DNA from: Pseudohongiella sp.
Lineage (GTDB): Bacteria > Pseudomonadota > Gammaproteobacteria > Pseudomonadales > Pseudohongiellaceae
Assembly: GCF_011050365.1 (NCBI RefSeq)
Contig: NZ_DRFV01000008.1
Location: forward strand, 248,001-312,000
Direction: 5' to 3'
Length of the DNA: 64,000 nucleotides
Shown here: positions 53,179 to 63,808 of the stretch, piece after piece
How positions within the stretch are numbered: position 1 is the first letter of the stretch
Layout: every line of letters begins with the position of its first letter
The notes under the pieces: model-generated
Told to the model about the DNA's origin: nothing
The model's input: the letters and a program-made list of their open reading frames with translations, nothing else
Databases searched by the model: none
Translations under genes and position numbers: made by a program

Positions 53179-54606
53179 TCAGTCCTGACCATGGTCAAGC
53201 GCCAGCGGATGAATTGCGTCCGGCGCAAAGCCGGCCTTGCGCGATGCCATGCCGACCAGGCAGGCATTAAGCACAGCATTGGAGTTCAGGGCAGACAGTC
53301 TGGAAAAATCCAGTGCGGGTGCCATGTCGGTGATTTCGAAACCGACGATCTCGCGGGCTGCGCACAAATAGCGCACCGTTGATGTGACATCGTTTATGCT
53401 CAGACCATTGGCGGATACGCGGCCGGCCGCGATGAGGTCACCGGGGTCAATGACGCTGACGTCGATGGAAACAAAAAGCTGTTCCGGCAACGCTTCCAGT
53501 TCGCTGACCACCCGGTCCATAACGGCGGCATAGCCGTTGCGATTGACTTCGGCCATTGTGTGATAACGTACGCCACTGTCTTGCAGCCACTGCAAGGTGG
53601 TTTCGGTAGCGGCATTGCCACGCAGGCCCACAGTGATCAGGTCAGCGCCATTGACGATGCCCTCATCCAGCAACATGAACAGTGCCTGGTCATCAGAAAT
53701 GGTATGCACGGCATCGCGTCTGGCATCCGGGTGGGCGCTGAAATGCACCAGGCCGAAGCTGCCATTGCCATGCGTGCGGGCAACGCCCTTGACCGCCGGG
53801 TACAGGATTGACGTATCGCCACCGACCATCATTGGGGTGGCGTTGGTGGCTGAGGTTTCTGCGACCATGTCAGTGACGTGGTCAACTGAACGCTCGATGC
53901 TCATGTTGTCGACGCGGAAGTCACCGTAGTCAACTACGCTCAGTGCTTTCATGGGGTCTACCAGCGTCTGAATATCCGGCTCGGCGATGGTATCCAGTGA
54001 ACGCATGACGTTCGGGCCGGCTTCCGCGTTGCGACGGCCGCTGCTCATATCGCTGGGAATGCCGACAATGGCAACATCCACGGAACCGGCGGTCAGGTCT
54101 TCCGGCCACACGGCAACCGGAGCGCCGGCAAAGGTTGGAATGCCGGATTCGGGGAAGAGATAACGATGGACGCTGAACGGCCCGGGGCTGCGTTTGTCGT
54201 CACGCAATATGGCCGGCAACAGAATGCCGCCGTTAAAGCCGGTTGATGTCAAATTAAGAGGCATGGCACCCATATCGCGGCTGGCGTCATAGCCCATTTC
54301 ACCGGCGACTGCCATCAGGTCGGAGACCAGTGTCTGTACGCCGGCGGCATCACGATTGGTTAGTTCAAGCTCCATTTGACGCGCAGGCATGAATGGAAGA
54401 AAGCTGCCATTGGTGACGAAGCTTCGCTCATTGGATGCCAGACCCTGGAGCTTGCTGTTTAGCTCGTCTGGCAGTTCCCAGTTTTCAGCTGCGGTAGCCA
54501 TACCGCTGCAGAGCAGGGCGCAGGCAGCGAGGGTTTTGAGCATGGGCGCTCGTCGTGACTTGGGGGATTTGTTGGTAGTGTCGGATGTACATATCGTACT
54601 GGGCAT
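53179..54606 (-). CDS. exported ureohydrolase paralogue with degenerate metal site
   Basis: This 475-residue protein shares the two-part layout of its downstream neighbour: a signal region (LKTLAACALLCSGMATAA), an N-terminal domain, then an arginase-fold domain. Three of the six metal ligands are replaced: VGGDT (T265 for His), HFSAHPD (S290 for Asp) and DVSVID (S384 for Asp), while H292, D294 and D382 remain. It is unlikely to bind the usual two-metal cluster, so it may be a non-catalytic partner. An ATG at 54606 with AGGAG nine bases upstream is used; an ATG at 54543 is also possible. The longer form adds SRRAP before the hydrophobic region. Confidence 0.85.
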   Translation of the reverse strand: MPSTICTSDTTNKSPKSRRAPMLKTLAACALLCSGMATAAENWELPDELNSKLQGLASNERSFVTNGSFLPFMPARQMELELTNRDAAGVQTLVSDLMAVAGEMGYDASRDMGAMPLNLTSTGFNGGILLPAILRDDKRSPGPFSVHRYLFPESGIPTFAGAPVAVWPEDLTAGSVDVAIVGIPSDMSSGRRNAEAGPNVMRSLDTIAEPDIQTLVDPMKALSVVDYGDFRVDNMSIERSVDHVTDMVAETSATNATPMMVGGDTSILYPAVKGVARTHGNGSFGLVHFSAHPDARRDAVHTISDDQALFMLLDEGIVNGADLITVGLRGNAATETTLQWLQDSGVRYHTMAEVNRNGYAAVMDRVVSELEALPEQLFVSIDVSVIDPGDLIAAGRVSANGLSINDVTSTVRYLCAAREIVGFEITDMAPALDFSRLSALNSNAVLNACLVGMASRKAGFAPDAIHPLALDHGQD

Positions 54607-54925
54607 GCGGCATTGCTCCTGACCTGATCAATTTTCAGATAATTGGATTAAGCAAATTGGGTGCCATAGGCAGCCGCTCGTCGGATCGGCGACGAGACGT
54701 ATTGCGATGACCCTTTATATATCAGGGGTTGCCGGGTTTCGATGCGTCAAACAACGGTGGTAGGGGTGCCTGTTGTACGAAGGCGGGAATCATGCGTACC
54801 GGGGCTGTTACCGGATTCGCATTGGGGCGTCAGACAGGCTGTTGCACTGTTGCGGTGCGCAAGCACAAGATGTTGGCGTTGCCGGGCGCAGGCTGTGGCA
54901 GCCTGCGCCCGGGTGTGCCGGTGAA
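54607..54925. other. 319-base intergenic region with hairpin, between the ureohydrolase pair and katG
   Basis: No gene is supported; the open frames across it have no ribosome site and no family pattern. A perfect 14-bp hairpin lies at the katG side. The other side should hold the promoter of the ureohydrolase operon. Confidence 0.6.
54882..54912 (-). terminator. perfect 14-bp hairpin downstream of katG, no U-tract
   Basis: 54882-54895 (CCGGGCGCAGGCTG) pairs exactly with 54899-54912 around a 3-base loop, 13 bases after the katG stop on the reverse strand. No T-run follows on that strand, so it may be a weak terminator or a 3' protecting hairpin. Confidence 0.5.
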
Positions 54926-57214
<2,289 letters not shown>

Positions 57215-57250
57215 CTATACCTCATGTCTGAATGGCCGGTGAAAGACGTT

Positions 57251-57256
57251 TTATAA
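57251..57256 (-). promoter_or_regulatory. candidate -10 for katG
   Basis: TTATAA (self-complementary) lies about 97 bases before the katG ATG. The palindrome at 57266-57280 would occupy the -35 region, as expected for an activator-dependent promoter. Prediction by eye. Confidence 0.35.
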
Positions 57257-57265
57257 ACCAGTGCA

Positions 57266-57280
57266 ATAGATATTTTCTAT
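57266..57280. promoter_or_regulatory. OxyR-like half-palindrome upstream of katG
   Basis: ATAGATATTTTCTAT matches the ATAG-N7-CTAT core of OxyR sites, with 5-bp perfect arms ATAGA/TCTAT. It lies 112-126 bases upstream of katG, a classic OxyR target. The second tandem half-site normally needed is not evident at the expected spacing, so this is suggestive only. OxyR itself is not in the window. Confidence 0.45.
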
Positions 57281-57401
57281 CATTCAGCGAATCTGAGCCG
57301 GGGCCTGTCATAGCAGAGCCCTTGACAACGAACCCTTTTAAAAATCGTTAAAAAAGCCCGATATAAAATTATTTCCGCAACACAACGAGTGTAGCACCGA
57401 T

Positions 57402-59108
57402 ATGAAACTCGCGATTCTTGATGCCGATATTCTTTACGACACCTTACGTCCGCGCTATGGCAGCTATGGCGACATGTTCAAACGCTTGTTGGGTCAATCC
57501 GGTAGCGACTGGGAGATGTCAATCTATCGCGTTATCGACGGGCAGTACCCAGCCGATCCAGCGTCGTATGACGGGTTCCTGATTACCGGCAGCAAATACG
57601 ACAGCTTTGCCGATGACGACTGGATAGTGACACTGCGACAATATGCGCGAACACTGTTTGCGGCCGGCAAACCGATGGTGGGCGTGTGTTTTGGTCACCA
57701 ATTGCTGGCGCACGCCCTGGGTGGCCGCGCCGGGCGCTCGGATGCGGGCTGGGGGCTGGGTGTCATGCAGTATCAACTGGAGCAGCAGCCGGCATTTGTT
57801 GACGATCGTGTATCGGTAAATCTGATTGTCAGCCACCGGGATCAGGTGCTGAGTCTGCCCGCCGGAGCCATGCGCTTGCTCAGTAACGATTTTTGTCCGA
57901 ATGCCGCGTTTTACATTCCGGGCAGGGTGTTGGCGATTCAGGGGCATCCGGAATTCAGTGTTGAGTACGCCAGGGCTTTGCTGGAATTGCGCGCCGATCA
58001 GTTGGCGCCCGAGATGCTGGCACAGGTTGAGCGTAGTTTTGCCACGCCACATGATGGGAAATTGGCAGGGGAGTGGATTAGAAAATTTCTGGAACAAAAT
58101 TCACACAAAAAAAGTGAACACAAAGAAAGCGCCCACAAAGAAAGCGCCCACAAAAAACAGGGGAATGTCATGCGTAAAACGTTAAAGACTGTTGTGATGG
58201 GCGCATTTGTCGCCAGTGCTTTTGCCGGCCCGGTCCATGCGCAGGATTGGGTGCCATCACGTTACGGCGCGGATGATCGCATTGGCGCCGCCAACAACCT
58301 GAGTGCCGGGGGTGTGCGGGCGGCGGCACAGCTGATTACCACAGGCAAAGTTTATTCGCTGGGCATTGATACCGAAGAAGGCGCGCCAGCGTACGGGGGG
58401 CGTAGCTATGATATCGATATTGTCGCCTCAGGCGCCAATGTTGAGGTCGGCGCCGATGTTGTGACGTCCAATGATGAGCGCGTCGTTACCAGCTTTGGCA
58501 TTGGTTCGCAGATCGATGGTCTGGGGCACCTGGGCATCGGTAACCAGTACTACAATGGCCTGACTGCGGCCGATATCGTGCGCGACACCGGATTGGCGGA
58601 GCTGGGCACGCATGACATCCCGCCGATTGTCACGCGGGGGGTGCTGCTGGATATGACCCGGCATCTCGGAGTCGACATGGTCAGGGAAGGCACCGCCTTT
58701 AATCGCACCGAAATTGATGCGGCGGCCAGTGCCCAGGGAATACAAATTCAGCGCGGCGATGTGGTGTTGTTTCACACCGGTTGGCTGCAATTGCTGGGCG
58801 TCGACAATGAGCGCTACATCTCCAGTCAGCCGGGGCTGGGTGTGGAAGGTGCTGAATACCTGGCAGAGCTGGGCGTGGTGGCGATCGGAGCGGATACCCC
58901 GGCGTTGGAAGTGATTCCCTTTGAGAATCCGCAGCGTATATTTGCGGTGCATCAGACGCTGTTGGCAAAGCAGGGTGTGTATATTCTGGAGAGCATGAAT
59001 ACCGCTGAATTGGCAGCAGATGAGGTGCAAGAGTTCATGTTTGTGCTGGGACAGCCCAAGTTTAAAGGCGCCGTCCAGGTCGTAGTGAATCCGATAGCGA
59101 TCAGATAG
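57402..59108 (+). CDS. class-I glutamine amidotransferase fused in frame to exported cyclase-family protein
   Basis: This 568-codon frame joins two proteins. Residues 1 to about 232 are a class-I glutamine amidotransferase: nucleophile Cys in VGVCFGHQLLAHALGG and His/Glu in IQGHPEFS. A His-Lys-rich linker of pentapeptide repeats follows (residues about 235-254). At residue 257 a full signal peptide begins (MRKTLKTVVMGAFVASAFAGPVHAQ) and a cyclase/hydrolase (kynurenine-formamidase-like) domain runs to the end. An internal AGGGG six bases before that ATG (58170) could start the second half separately. So the gene may give one fused and one exported product, or be a recent fusion. Confidence 0.7.
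   Translation: MKLAILDADILYDTLRPRYGSYGDMFKRLLGQSGSDWEMSIYRVIDGQYPADPASYDGFLITGSKYDSFADDDWIVTLRQYARTLFAAGKPMVGVCFGHQLLAHALGGRAGRSDAGWGLGVMQYQLEQQPAFVDDRVSVNLIVSHRDQVLSLPAGAMRLLSNDFCPNAAFYIPGRVLAIQGHPEFSVEYARALLELRADQLAPEMLAQVERSFATPHDGKLAGEWIRKFLEQNSHKKSEHKESAHKESAHKKQGNVMRKTLKTVVMGAFVASAFAGPVHAQDWVPSRYGADDRIGAANNLSAGGVRAAAQLITTGKVYSLGIDTEEGAPAYGGRSYDIDIVASGANVEVGADVVTSNDERVVTSFGIGSQIDGLGHLGIGNQYYNGLTAADIVRDTGLAELGTHDIPPIVTRGVLLDMTRHLGVDMVREGTAFNRTEIDAAASAQGIQIQRGDVVLFHTGWLQLLGVDNERYISSQPGLGVEGAEYLAELGVVAIGADTPALEVIPFENPQRIFAVHQTLLAKQGVYILESMNTAELAADEVQEFMFVLGQPKFKGAVQVVVNPIAIR
58104..58163 (+). repeat. 15-bp tandem repeat coding HKxSx linker
   Basis: Four consecutive 15-base units begin at 58104, 58119, 58134 and 58149. 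The second and third (CACAAAGAAAGCGCC) are identical, and the others are variants. They encode HKKSE, HKESA, HKESA and HKKQG between the amidotransferase and the cyclase signal peptide. The repeat could have expanded or contracted by slippage and joined the two reading frames. Confidence 0.8.
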
Positions 59109-59170
59109 CAAGCATTACTGCGTCAGACTCGACAATAGTAAGAGGCAGGCAATGCTGAAAACGCAGACAA

Positions 59171-59199
59171 AAAAGTGGCGCCCTGAGGCGCCATTTTTT
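59171..59199. terminator. bidirectional intrinsic terminator
   Basis: TGGCGCC (59176-59182) pairs with GGCGCCA (59187-59193) around a 4-base loop. Six T follow (59194-59199) and a run of A precedes, so it can stop transcription from both the fusion gene and the ice-binding gene. Confidence 0.88.
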
Positions 59200-59223
59200 A
59201 ACCCGGCTGGTAACAGCCGGGTT
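59200..59223 (-). repeat. 10-bp inverted repeat adjoining the terminator
   Basis: AACCCGGCTG (59200-59209) and CAGCCGGGTT (59214-59223) are perfect reverse complements with a 4-base loop. It lies just after the ice-binding stop on the reverse strand and precedes the terminator there, so it probably adds stability to the transcript end. Confidence 0.5.
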
Positions 59224-59228
59224 CGTAC

Positions 59229-60425
59229 TTATAACTGGGTTACGACAAACGCCAGTGGTGTTTCGCTGTAGATCAGTTCGCCACCTTGCGCCGTGTAGCC
59301 GATAAAGATTTCGTATCGGCCTGCATCCAGCGTTCCGCTGAACAATTCACCAGAAATACTGCTGCCGATGCTGTTGCTGCTGTAGATCGATACCAGGGTT
59401 TCTACATTCTGATCCCAGACAAAGAAGTCACCGTCACCGTTCTCCATCAACCACTGCTCAACGCCGGTGGTGGAGATGTACTTGATGACGACAAACACGT
59501 TGGCGGCCTTGCCCACATCCGCTGCTTCAAAGGCCAGTTCAGCATTAACCACAATTTGCTCGCTGGTTGAAAAGCTACTGCTGTAGCTGGCGCCGCCATT
59601 TGACGTTGCCCCGGCCTTGATGGTGGCCGTGGACGCCTGACCGGCTGAATTAATGACCTTGTCGATGCCTGGCAGTTCGGTGCCCGGGATCGGTGTTGGT
59701 GTCTCACCAGTCGTTGTGGTCGACAGCGTTACCGTATTGCCATCCAGAGTCACTGCGGTTCCGGCCAGTGCTCGACCGACCAGAGTAGCACCCGTATTCA
59801 GGGTGATGCCCGCGCCAGCAAGAATGCTACCGTAAAAGGCGGAACTGGTCCCCAGTGTTGCCGAGGTTCCTACCTGCCAGAATACGTTGCTCGCGGTTGC
59901 GCCATTGATCAGATTGATGGCGGCATTGTTATTCAGCGTCAGGGCTTCTTCCACCTGAAACACGAACACTGCCGTAGAGCTGCCTTGAGCGTCCAGCACT
60001 AGGGAACCGGTAATGTCGGCGGCACTGGTAAAGTGGTAAACCCCGGGTATCAGCACCATACCTGAACCCAGGGCGGCAGCCTGTTCAGTGGTCACCGCCT
60101 GGCCAGCCAGATTGTTATATGCAACCAGCGTGTCGGCGACAGCCTGGGCGGCAATGGCGTCATTTGAACGAATCTGACCCAAACGTACAATGCCGGGTGG
60201 AAAGCCGGTAATCGCAGTGCCGGGACTGACACCGAGTTCGCCGGTGATGATGCTGGAACCGGTATTGGTTACTGTCGACCCTGCGAGAACCGAGAATTGC
60301 GCGGCCTCGCCCAGATCAGGAATGGTCTGGGCAAAGGAGGCGCCGGACACGCTGCCGGCGAATATGGCGAATGCGATTGTGGCACTTTTTAGCATCATCG
60401 AAAAAGGTTGCTTTGTAGCTTTCAT
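59229..60425 (-). CDS. ice-binding-like protein (DUF3494), exported
   Basis: This 398-residue protein has a signal peptide (ending ASFA before QTIPDLG) and a DUF3494 domain, which forms the beta-helical ice-binding fold. Typical pieces are LGEAAQFSVLAGSTVTNTG, GELGVSPGTAITGFPPG and ANDAIAAQ-like SNDAIAAQAVADTLVAYNN. GSTAVFVFQVEEALTLNN and GSSAFYGSILAGAGITLN-type repeats follow. The last ~110 residues form a second domain, after a Thr/Pro linker. Known members bind ice crystals and help cells live in brine or on surfaces. The start at 60425 has AGG upstream. No other cold-related gene is adjacent. Confidence 0.88.
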   Translation of the reverse strand: MKATKQPFSMMLKSATIAFAIFAGSVSGASFAQTIPDLGEAAQFSVLAGSTVTNTGSSIITGELGVSPGTAITGFPPGIVRLGQIRSNDAIAAQAVADTLVAYNNLAGQAVTTEQAAALGSGMVLIPGVYHFTSAADITGSLVLDAQGSSTAVFVFQVEEALTLNNNAAINLINGATASNVFWQVGTSATLGTSSAFYGSILAGAGITLNTGATLVGRALAGTAVTLDGNTVTLSTTTTGETPTPIPGTELPGIDKVINSAGQASTATIKAGATSNGGASYSSSFSTSEQIVVNAELAFEAADVGKAANVFVVIKYISTTGVEQWLMENGDGDFFVWDQNVETLVSIYSSNSIGSSISGELFSGTLDAGRYEIFIGYTAQGGELIYSETPLAFVVTQL

Positions 60426-60912
60426 AGGCTGGTACCTGGTGTGTGTTGCAAGGGCAAGGTGCCCGGCGATATGGCGCGGATGTTTCCGGACATAAAGGGA
60501 TCTGTTGCATTGAATCAATGCAAATTTATAAGCAAGGGGGGGAGTGGGCTGAATGCGGCGCCCAAGCTTTGGAGGCGCGACGTTCTGAGAGTGATTTATC
60601 TCGTCAATTTAACTATACGCGCAATTCTGGCAATAGATAGTTAAATTTATGGATTGCAGTTTTCGTTGTCCGCTTCCTGCAACACGATGCGTCACGGTGG
60701 CTGCCGGATCGCAGGCCCGCAAGCGCCTGCGACCATGCGCCTGTTCCTGCCCGGGCTGTTGTTATCAGATGGCTGTTGTTAGACTGCCAACTTCTCTGAC
60801 TGCCACCTACGGTATAAGTCCATTACCGGCAGTCAATGACATCCGTGAGCGTTCCGTTACCTCGCCCGATGCCGGGTTGCTGACAGGAAGGCCAAATAAC
60901 CAAGGAGATTGC
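60426..60912. other. 487-base divergent intergenic region between the ice-binding gene and yghU
   Basis: No gene supported. Frames crossing it (including one that would extend yghU upstream from 60649) have no ribosome site and unusual composition. It should contain promoters for both flanking genes; I see an AT-rich patch near 60600-60650 but no clear -35/-10 pair. Confidence 0.55.
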
Positions 60913-61791
60913 ATGAGCGACAAACCATATACGCCACCCAAAGTATGGCGCCCCGATGAGGTCAGCGGCGGCCGATTTTCCAGCATCAATCGCCCGGTAG
61001 CCGGACCCACGCACGACAGGGAATTGCCAGTTGGCAAGCACCCGATTCAGCTTTACTCGCTGGCAACGCCTAATGGAGTCAAAGTGACTATTTTGCTGGA
61101 AGAGTTGCTGGCGGCGGGCCATTCGGGGGCGGAGTATGATGCATATCTGATCAATATCATGGAAGGTGATCAGTTTGGCAGTGGATTTGTTTCCGTAAAC
61201 CCTAATTCCAAAATTCCGGCAATGGTCGACCACAGTGTGTCGCCGCCAGTACGTATCTTTGAGTCCGGAGCCATGTTGCTCTACCTGGCCGAGAAGTTCG
61301 ACGCCTTTATCCCCAAAGACACAGCCGGGCGCGCTGAGTGTTTGTCGTGGCTGTTCTGGCAAATGGGCAGTGCGCCTTTTCTGGGCGGCGGGTTTGGCCA
61401 TTTTTATGCCTACGCGCCGGAAAAGTATGAGTACGCAATCAATCGCTACACCATGGAAGTCAAGCGTCAGCTTGATGTGCTCGACCGTCAGTTGGCGGTG
61501 AGCCAGTACATTGCGGGCGACGATTATACCATCGCCGACATGGCGATATGGCCCTGGTATGGTGCTCTGGTCAATAACAAGGTGTATGAAGCTGCCGAGT
61601 TTCTGCAGACCCATACCTACAAAAACGTAGTGCGCTGGACGCAGGAGCTGGAACAAAGAGCGGCGGTGCAGCGCGGTAAAATGGTTAATCGATCCTGGGG
61701 TGAATTGCATGAGCAATTACGTGAGCGACATGACGCCAGTGATTTCGAAACACGGACACAGGATAAACTGGGGGCGGATAAAAACAGTTAG
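60913..61791 (+). CDS. yghU: YghU-type glutathione S-transferase
   Basis: This 292-residue protein matches YghU, a disulfide-bond reductase-like glutathione transferase. Characteristic pieces are PYTPPKVWRPDE at the N-terminus, KHPIQLYSLATPNGVKVTILLEELL, VNPNSKIPAMVDHS and a thioredoxin-fold then helical domain ending GKMVNRSWGE. Length is close to E. coli YghU (288). The ATG at 60913 has AGGAG five bases upstream. Its stop overlaps the convergent membrane gene's stop by a few bases. Confidence 0.93.
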   Translation: MSDKPYTPPKVWRPDEVSGGRFSSINRPVAGPTHDRELPVGKHPIQLYSLATPNGVKVTILLEELLAAGHSGAEYDAYLINIMEGDQFGSGFVSVNPNSKIPAMVDHSVSPPVRIFESGAMLLYLAEKFDAFIPKDTAGRAECLSWLFWQMGSAPFLGGGFGHFYAYAPEKYEYAINRYTMEVKRQLDVLDRQLAVSQYIAGDDYTIADMAIWPWYGALVNNKVYEAAEFLQTHTYKNVVRWTQELEQRAAVQRGKMVNRSWGELHEQLRERHDASDFETRTQDKLGADKNS

Positions 61792-62414
61792 TCTGTTTTC
61801 AAATAAAGGGGGCGAAGAGCTGCGGTGAACAGAAAGACGGTGGCGCTGATCTGCAGAGTTTCTTCCCACAGCTGACTTCGTTCGCCAGGCAGATCCACAA
61901 TGGATTTGTCAAAGAACCAGGACGCCATGTAGAACATCACGCCCAGTCCTGTCTGCACACTGGTCGCTGTCCACAGAATGTCGGCTTTGTATCGCCACAA
62001 TGCCAGGCGATTGCCAAAGATCTGGGTCAGCAACCAGATCCAGACAGCGCCCCCGGCCAGACGGATCAGAGTTTCGGTGGTTTCCCAGCCTTGCTGGGGC
62101 CCCAGCCTGTCGATATCGACTTCCCGCACCATGATGGACAGGCACAACACCCCCAGCACCATGTGACATTGACGCACTGTAATGAAACTGGTGGGTTGAC
62201 GAACTGTCTGCATAAGGTGCATGGCTGTGGCCAGCATCAGAAAAAACACCTGGGTATTTTCCATGAGGCGGTTTTCGTATGTAACGGAAATGTCCTGATG
62301 CCATAATCTGTTGGCTGCGAGTGCGCAAATGGCTGCAATAATAACGGCCAGCGAAAAAATCGCGGCGTTTTTTGAGAGTACTGGTCCGTCTTCAGTCTTG
62401 TTGGTTTTGATCAT
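61788..62414 (-). CDS. hypothetical membrane protein
   Basis: This 208-residue protein has about five hydrophobic segments (SLAVIIAAICALAANRLW, VFFLMLATAMHLMQTV, CHMVLGVLCLSIMV, AVWIWLLTQIF, GLGVMFYMASWFF). No family is recognised. The start at 62414 has no strong ribosome site in view. It overlaps the yghU stop in opposite orientation, so they are separate units. Confidence 0.6.
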   Translation of the reverse strand: MIKTNKTEDGPVLSKNAAIFSLAVIIAAICALAANRLWHQDISVTYENRLMENTQVFFLMLATAMHLMQTVRQPTSFITVRQCHMVLGVLCLSIMVREVDIDRLGPQQGWETTETLIRLAGGAVWIWLLTQIFGNRLALWRYKADILWTATSVQTGLGVMFYMASWFFDKSIVDLPGERSQLWEETLQISATVFLFTAALRPLYLKTD

Positions 62415-62623
62415 ACGTCCATTTTTTTAATTGTGTCGGATTTGAATTGGTGAGTTATCAATCCTGATGAATCAGAATACCAAGACTGCCGGGGTTTTGG
62501 TAGCCAGTCTCTGGCTGGTGACCTTAAAGTGTTTTATTATGAAATCCGGTTGAACGACTAATTTTAGTGATTGCGTGGCATTTGCCACGAATCACGCCAG
62601 CGCCTGGCCGAGGCTGAGGACAG

Positions 62624-62648
62624 AAACCTTAAAGGAAAACCTTAAAGG
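62624..62648 (+). repeat. short direct repeat before rlmA
   Basis: AAACCTTAAAGG occurs at 62624-62635 and again at 62637-62648, 13 bases apart. It is in the leader just before the rlmA ribosome site. Low information; possibly regulatory or chance. Confidence 0.3.
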
Positions 62649-62666
62649 GGACGGAGGGATTACTTT

Positions 62667-63530
62667 TTGTACAGCCTGATGCCATTTACACAGCTGGCGT
62701 GTCCATTGGATGGTGCGGTGCTGCGGGATGCCGGAGGGCACTGGCGGTGTGAGCATGGGCACAGTTACGATGTGGCGCGCCAGGGGTATGTGAACCTGTT
62801 GCCGGTACACAAGAAACGCTCGCGCGATCCGGGTGACAGCAAGGACATGGTGGCTGCGCGGCAGCGGTTTCTGGCAGCCGGGTATTATACACCGGTGGCC
62901 ACGGCGATCAGCAAAGCGATGCTGAGCGGACTGACCGACCAGCAGACCGTTCGATGTCTGGACGCCGGTTGTGGTGAGGGCTACTATCTGCGACAGCTGG
63001 CAGCGGTTGCCGACAGACCCGGGCGTCTGGCCCTGATGGGCCTGGATATCTCAAAATGGGCGGTGCAGTCCGCCGCCAGGCAGGATCACAACATGCGCTG
63101 GGTAGTGGGCAGCAATGCCAATCTGCCCGTGCAGTCCGGATCGCTGGACCGGGTCTTGTGCATGTTCGGCTTCCCGGTATACAGTGAGTTCGCCCGCGTA
63201 CTGAGCCACGACGGCTCGCTGATTCAGTTGGACCCGGGCCCGGCACACTTGCGGGAGCTGCGTGAGATAATTTATCCCAGCCTGAAGCCGGCACGCGACA
63301 ATAGGGATGACTTGCCCGCCGGATTTGAACGGGTATCATCTGATTCCATAAACTATGTGGCCCATATTCAGGACGCCGGTCTGGTGCAGGATTTGTTGAC
63401 CATGACACCGCATCTGTATCGGGCCAACGCTGAAGGACGCAAACGTGCTGCAGCACTGACATCGCTGTCAGTGACAATCGATGTCGAGCTCCTCAGCCTA
63501 CGTAAAACAAAACCAATGGAAACCGAATAA
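62667..63530 (+). CDS. rlmA: 23S rRNA (guanine-745 N1)-methyltransferase RlmA
   Basis: This 287-residue SAM enzyme methylates G745 of 23S rRNA. The pattern SYDVARQGYVNLLPVHKKRSRDPGDS is diagnostic, and LDAGCGEGYYLRQL is the SAM motif. The N-terminal zinc finger is altered: CPLD instead of CPLC, then CEHGH. Thus one of four ligands is Asp. The likely start is TTG 62667, with GGAGGG eight bases upstream; the ATG at 62679 is 20 bases from that site. It overlaps the next small gene by one base. Confidence 0.9.
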   Translation: MYSLMPFTQLACPLDGAVLRDAGGHWRCEHGHSYDVARQGYVNLLPVHKKRSRDPGDSKDMVAARQRFLAAGYYTPVATAISKAMLSGLTDQQTVRCLDAGCGEGYYLRQLAAVADRPGRLALMGLDISKWAVQSAARQDHNMRWVVGSNANLPVQSGSLDRVLCMFGFPVYSEFARVLSHDGSLIQLDPGPAHLRELREIIYPSLKPARDNRDDLPAGFERVSSDSINYVAHIQDAGLVQDLLTMTPHLYRANAEGRKRAAALTSLSVTIDVELLSLRKTKPMETE

Positions 63531-63808
63531 TGAAAGATGCGCTACGCAAGTTATGCCGCCCGGTACTGGCTTTTTTCGAAAAAGGTGAGCCGGCTGCCAG
63601 TTACCGACCCTCACATCGCACTATCCTGCTGGCTGCCGCCACTCTGTTTCTGATTTTGTTTGGAGTGTCACTGTTCTTTGCCCTGGCGGCCGGGCAGCTG
63701 GGTGCTGTGGTTCCCGTCGTTGTATTTTTTGTCGTCAGCGTAGTCAGCCTGATTGTGGCGACCCTTGGTAGCGACACCGCAGTGGCTCGCATATGGGGCC
63801 TGAAATAG
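63530..63808 (+). CDS. small membrane protein, unknown
   Basis: This 92-residue protein has two hydrophobic helices (ILLAAATLFLILFGVSLFFAL and AVVPVVVFFVVSVVSLIVA), an N-terminal basic region, and no recognised family. Its ATG shares one base with the rlmA stop (TAATG), so it is translationally coupled to it. It may be membrane-anchoring or unrelated. The next gene's candidate ATG overlaps its stop. Confidence 0.65.
   Translation: MKDALRKLCRPVLAFFEKGEPAASYRPSHRTILLAAATLFLILFGVSLFFALAAGQLGAVVPVVVFFVVSVVSLIVATLGSDTAVARIWGLK

Noticed and set aside
60649-60912. Upstream in-frame extension of yghU
   Set aside because: The YghU homology starts at 60913, where AGGAG is well placed; the extension has no domain.
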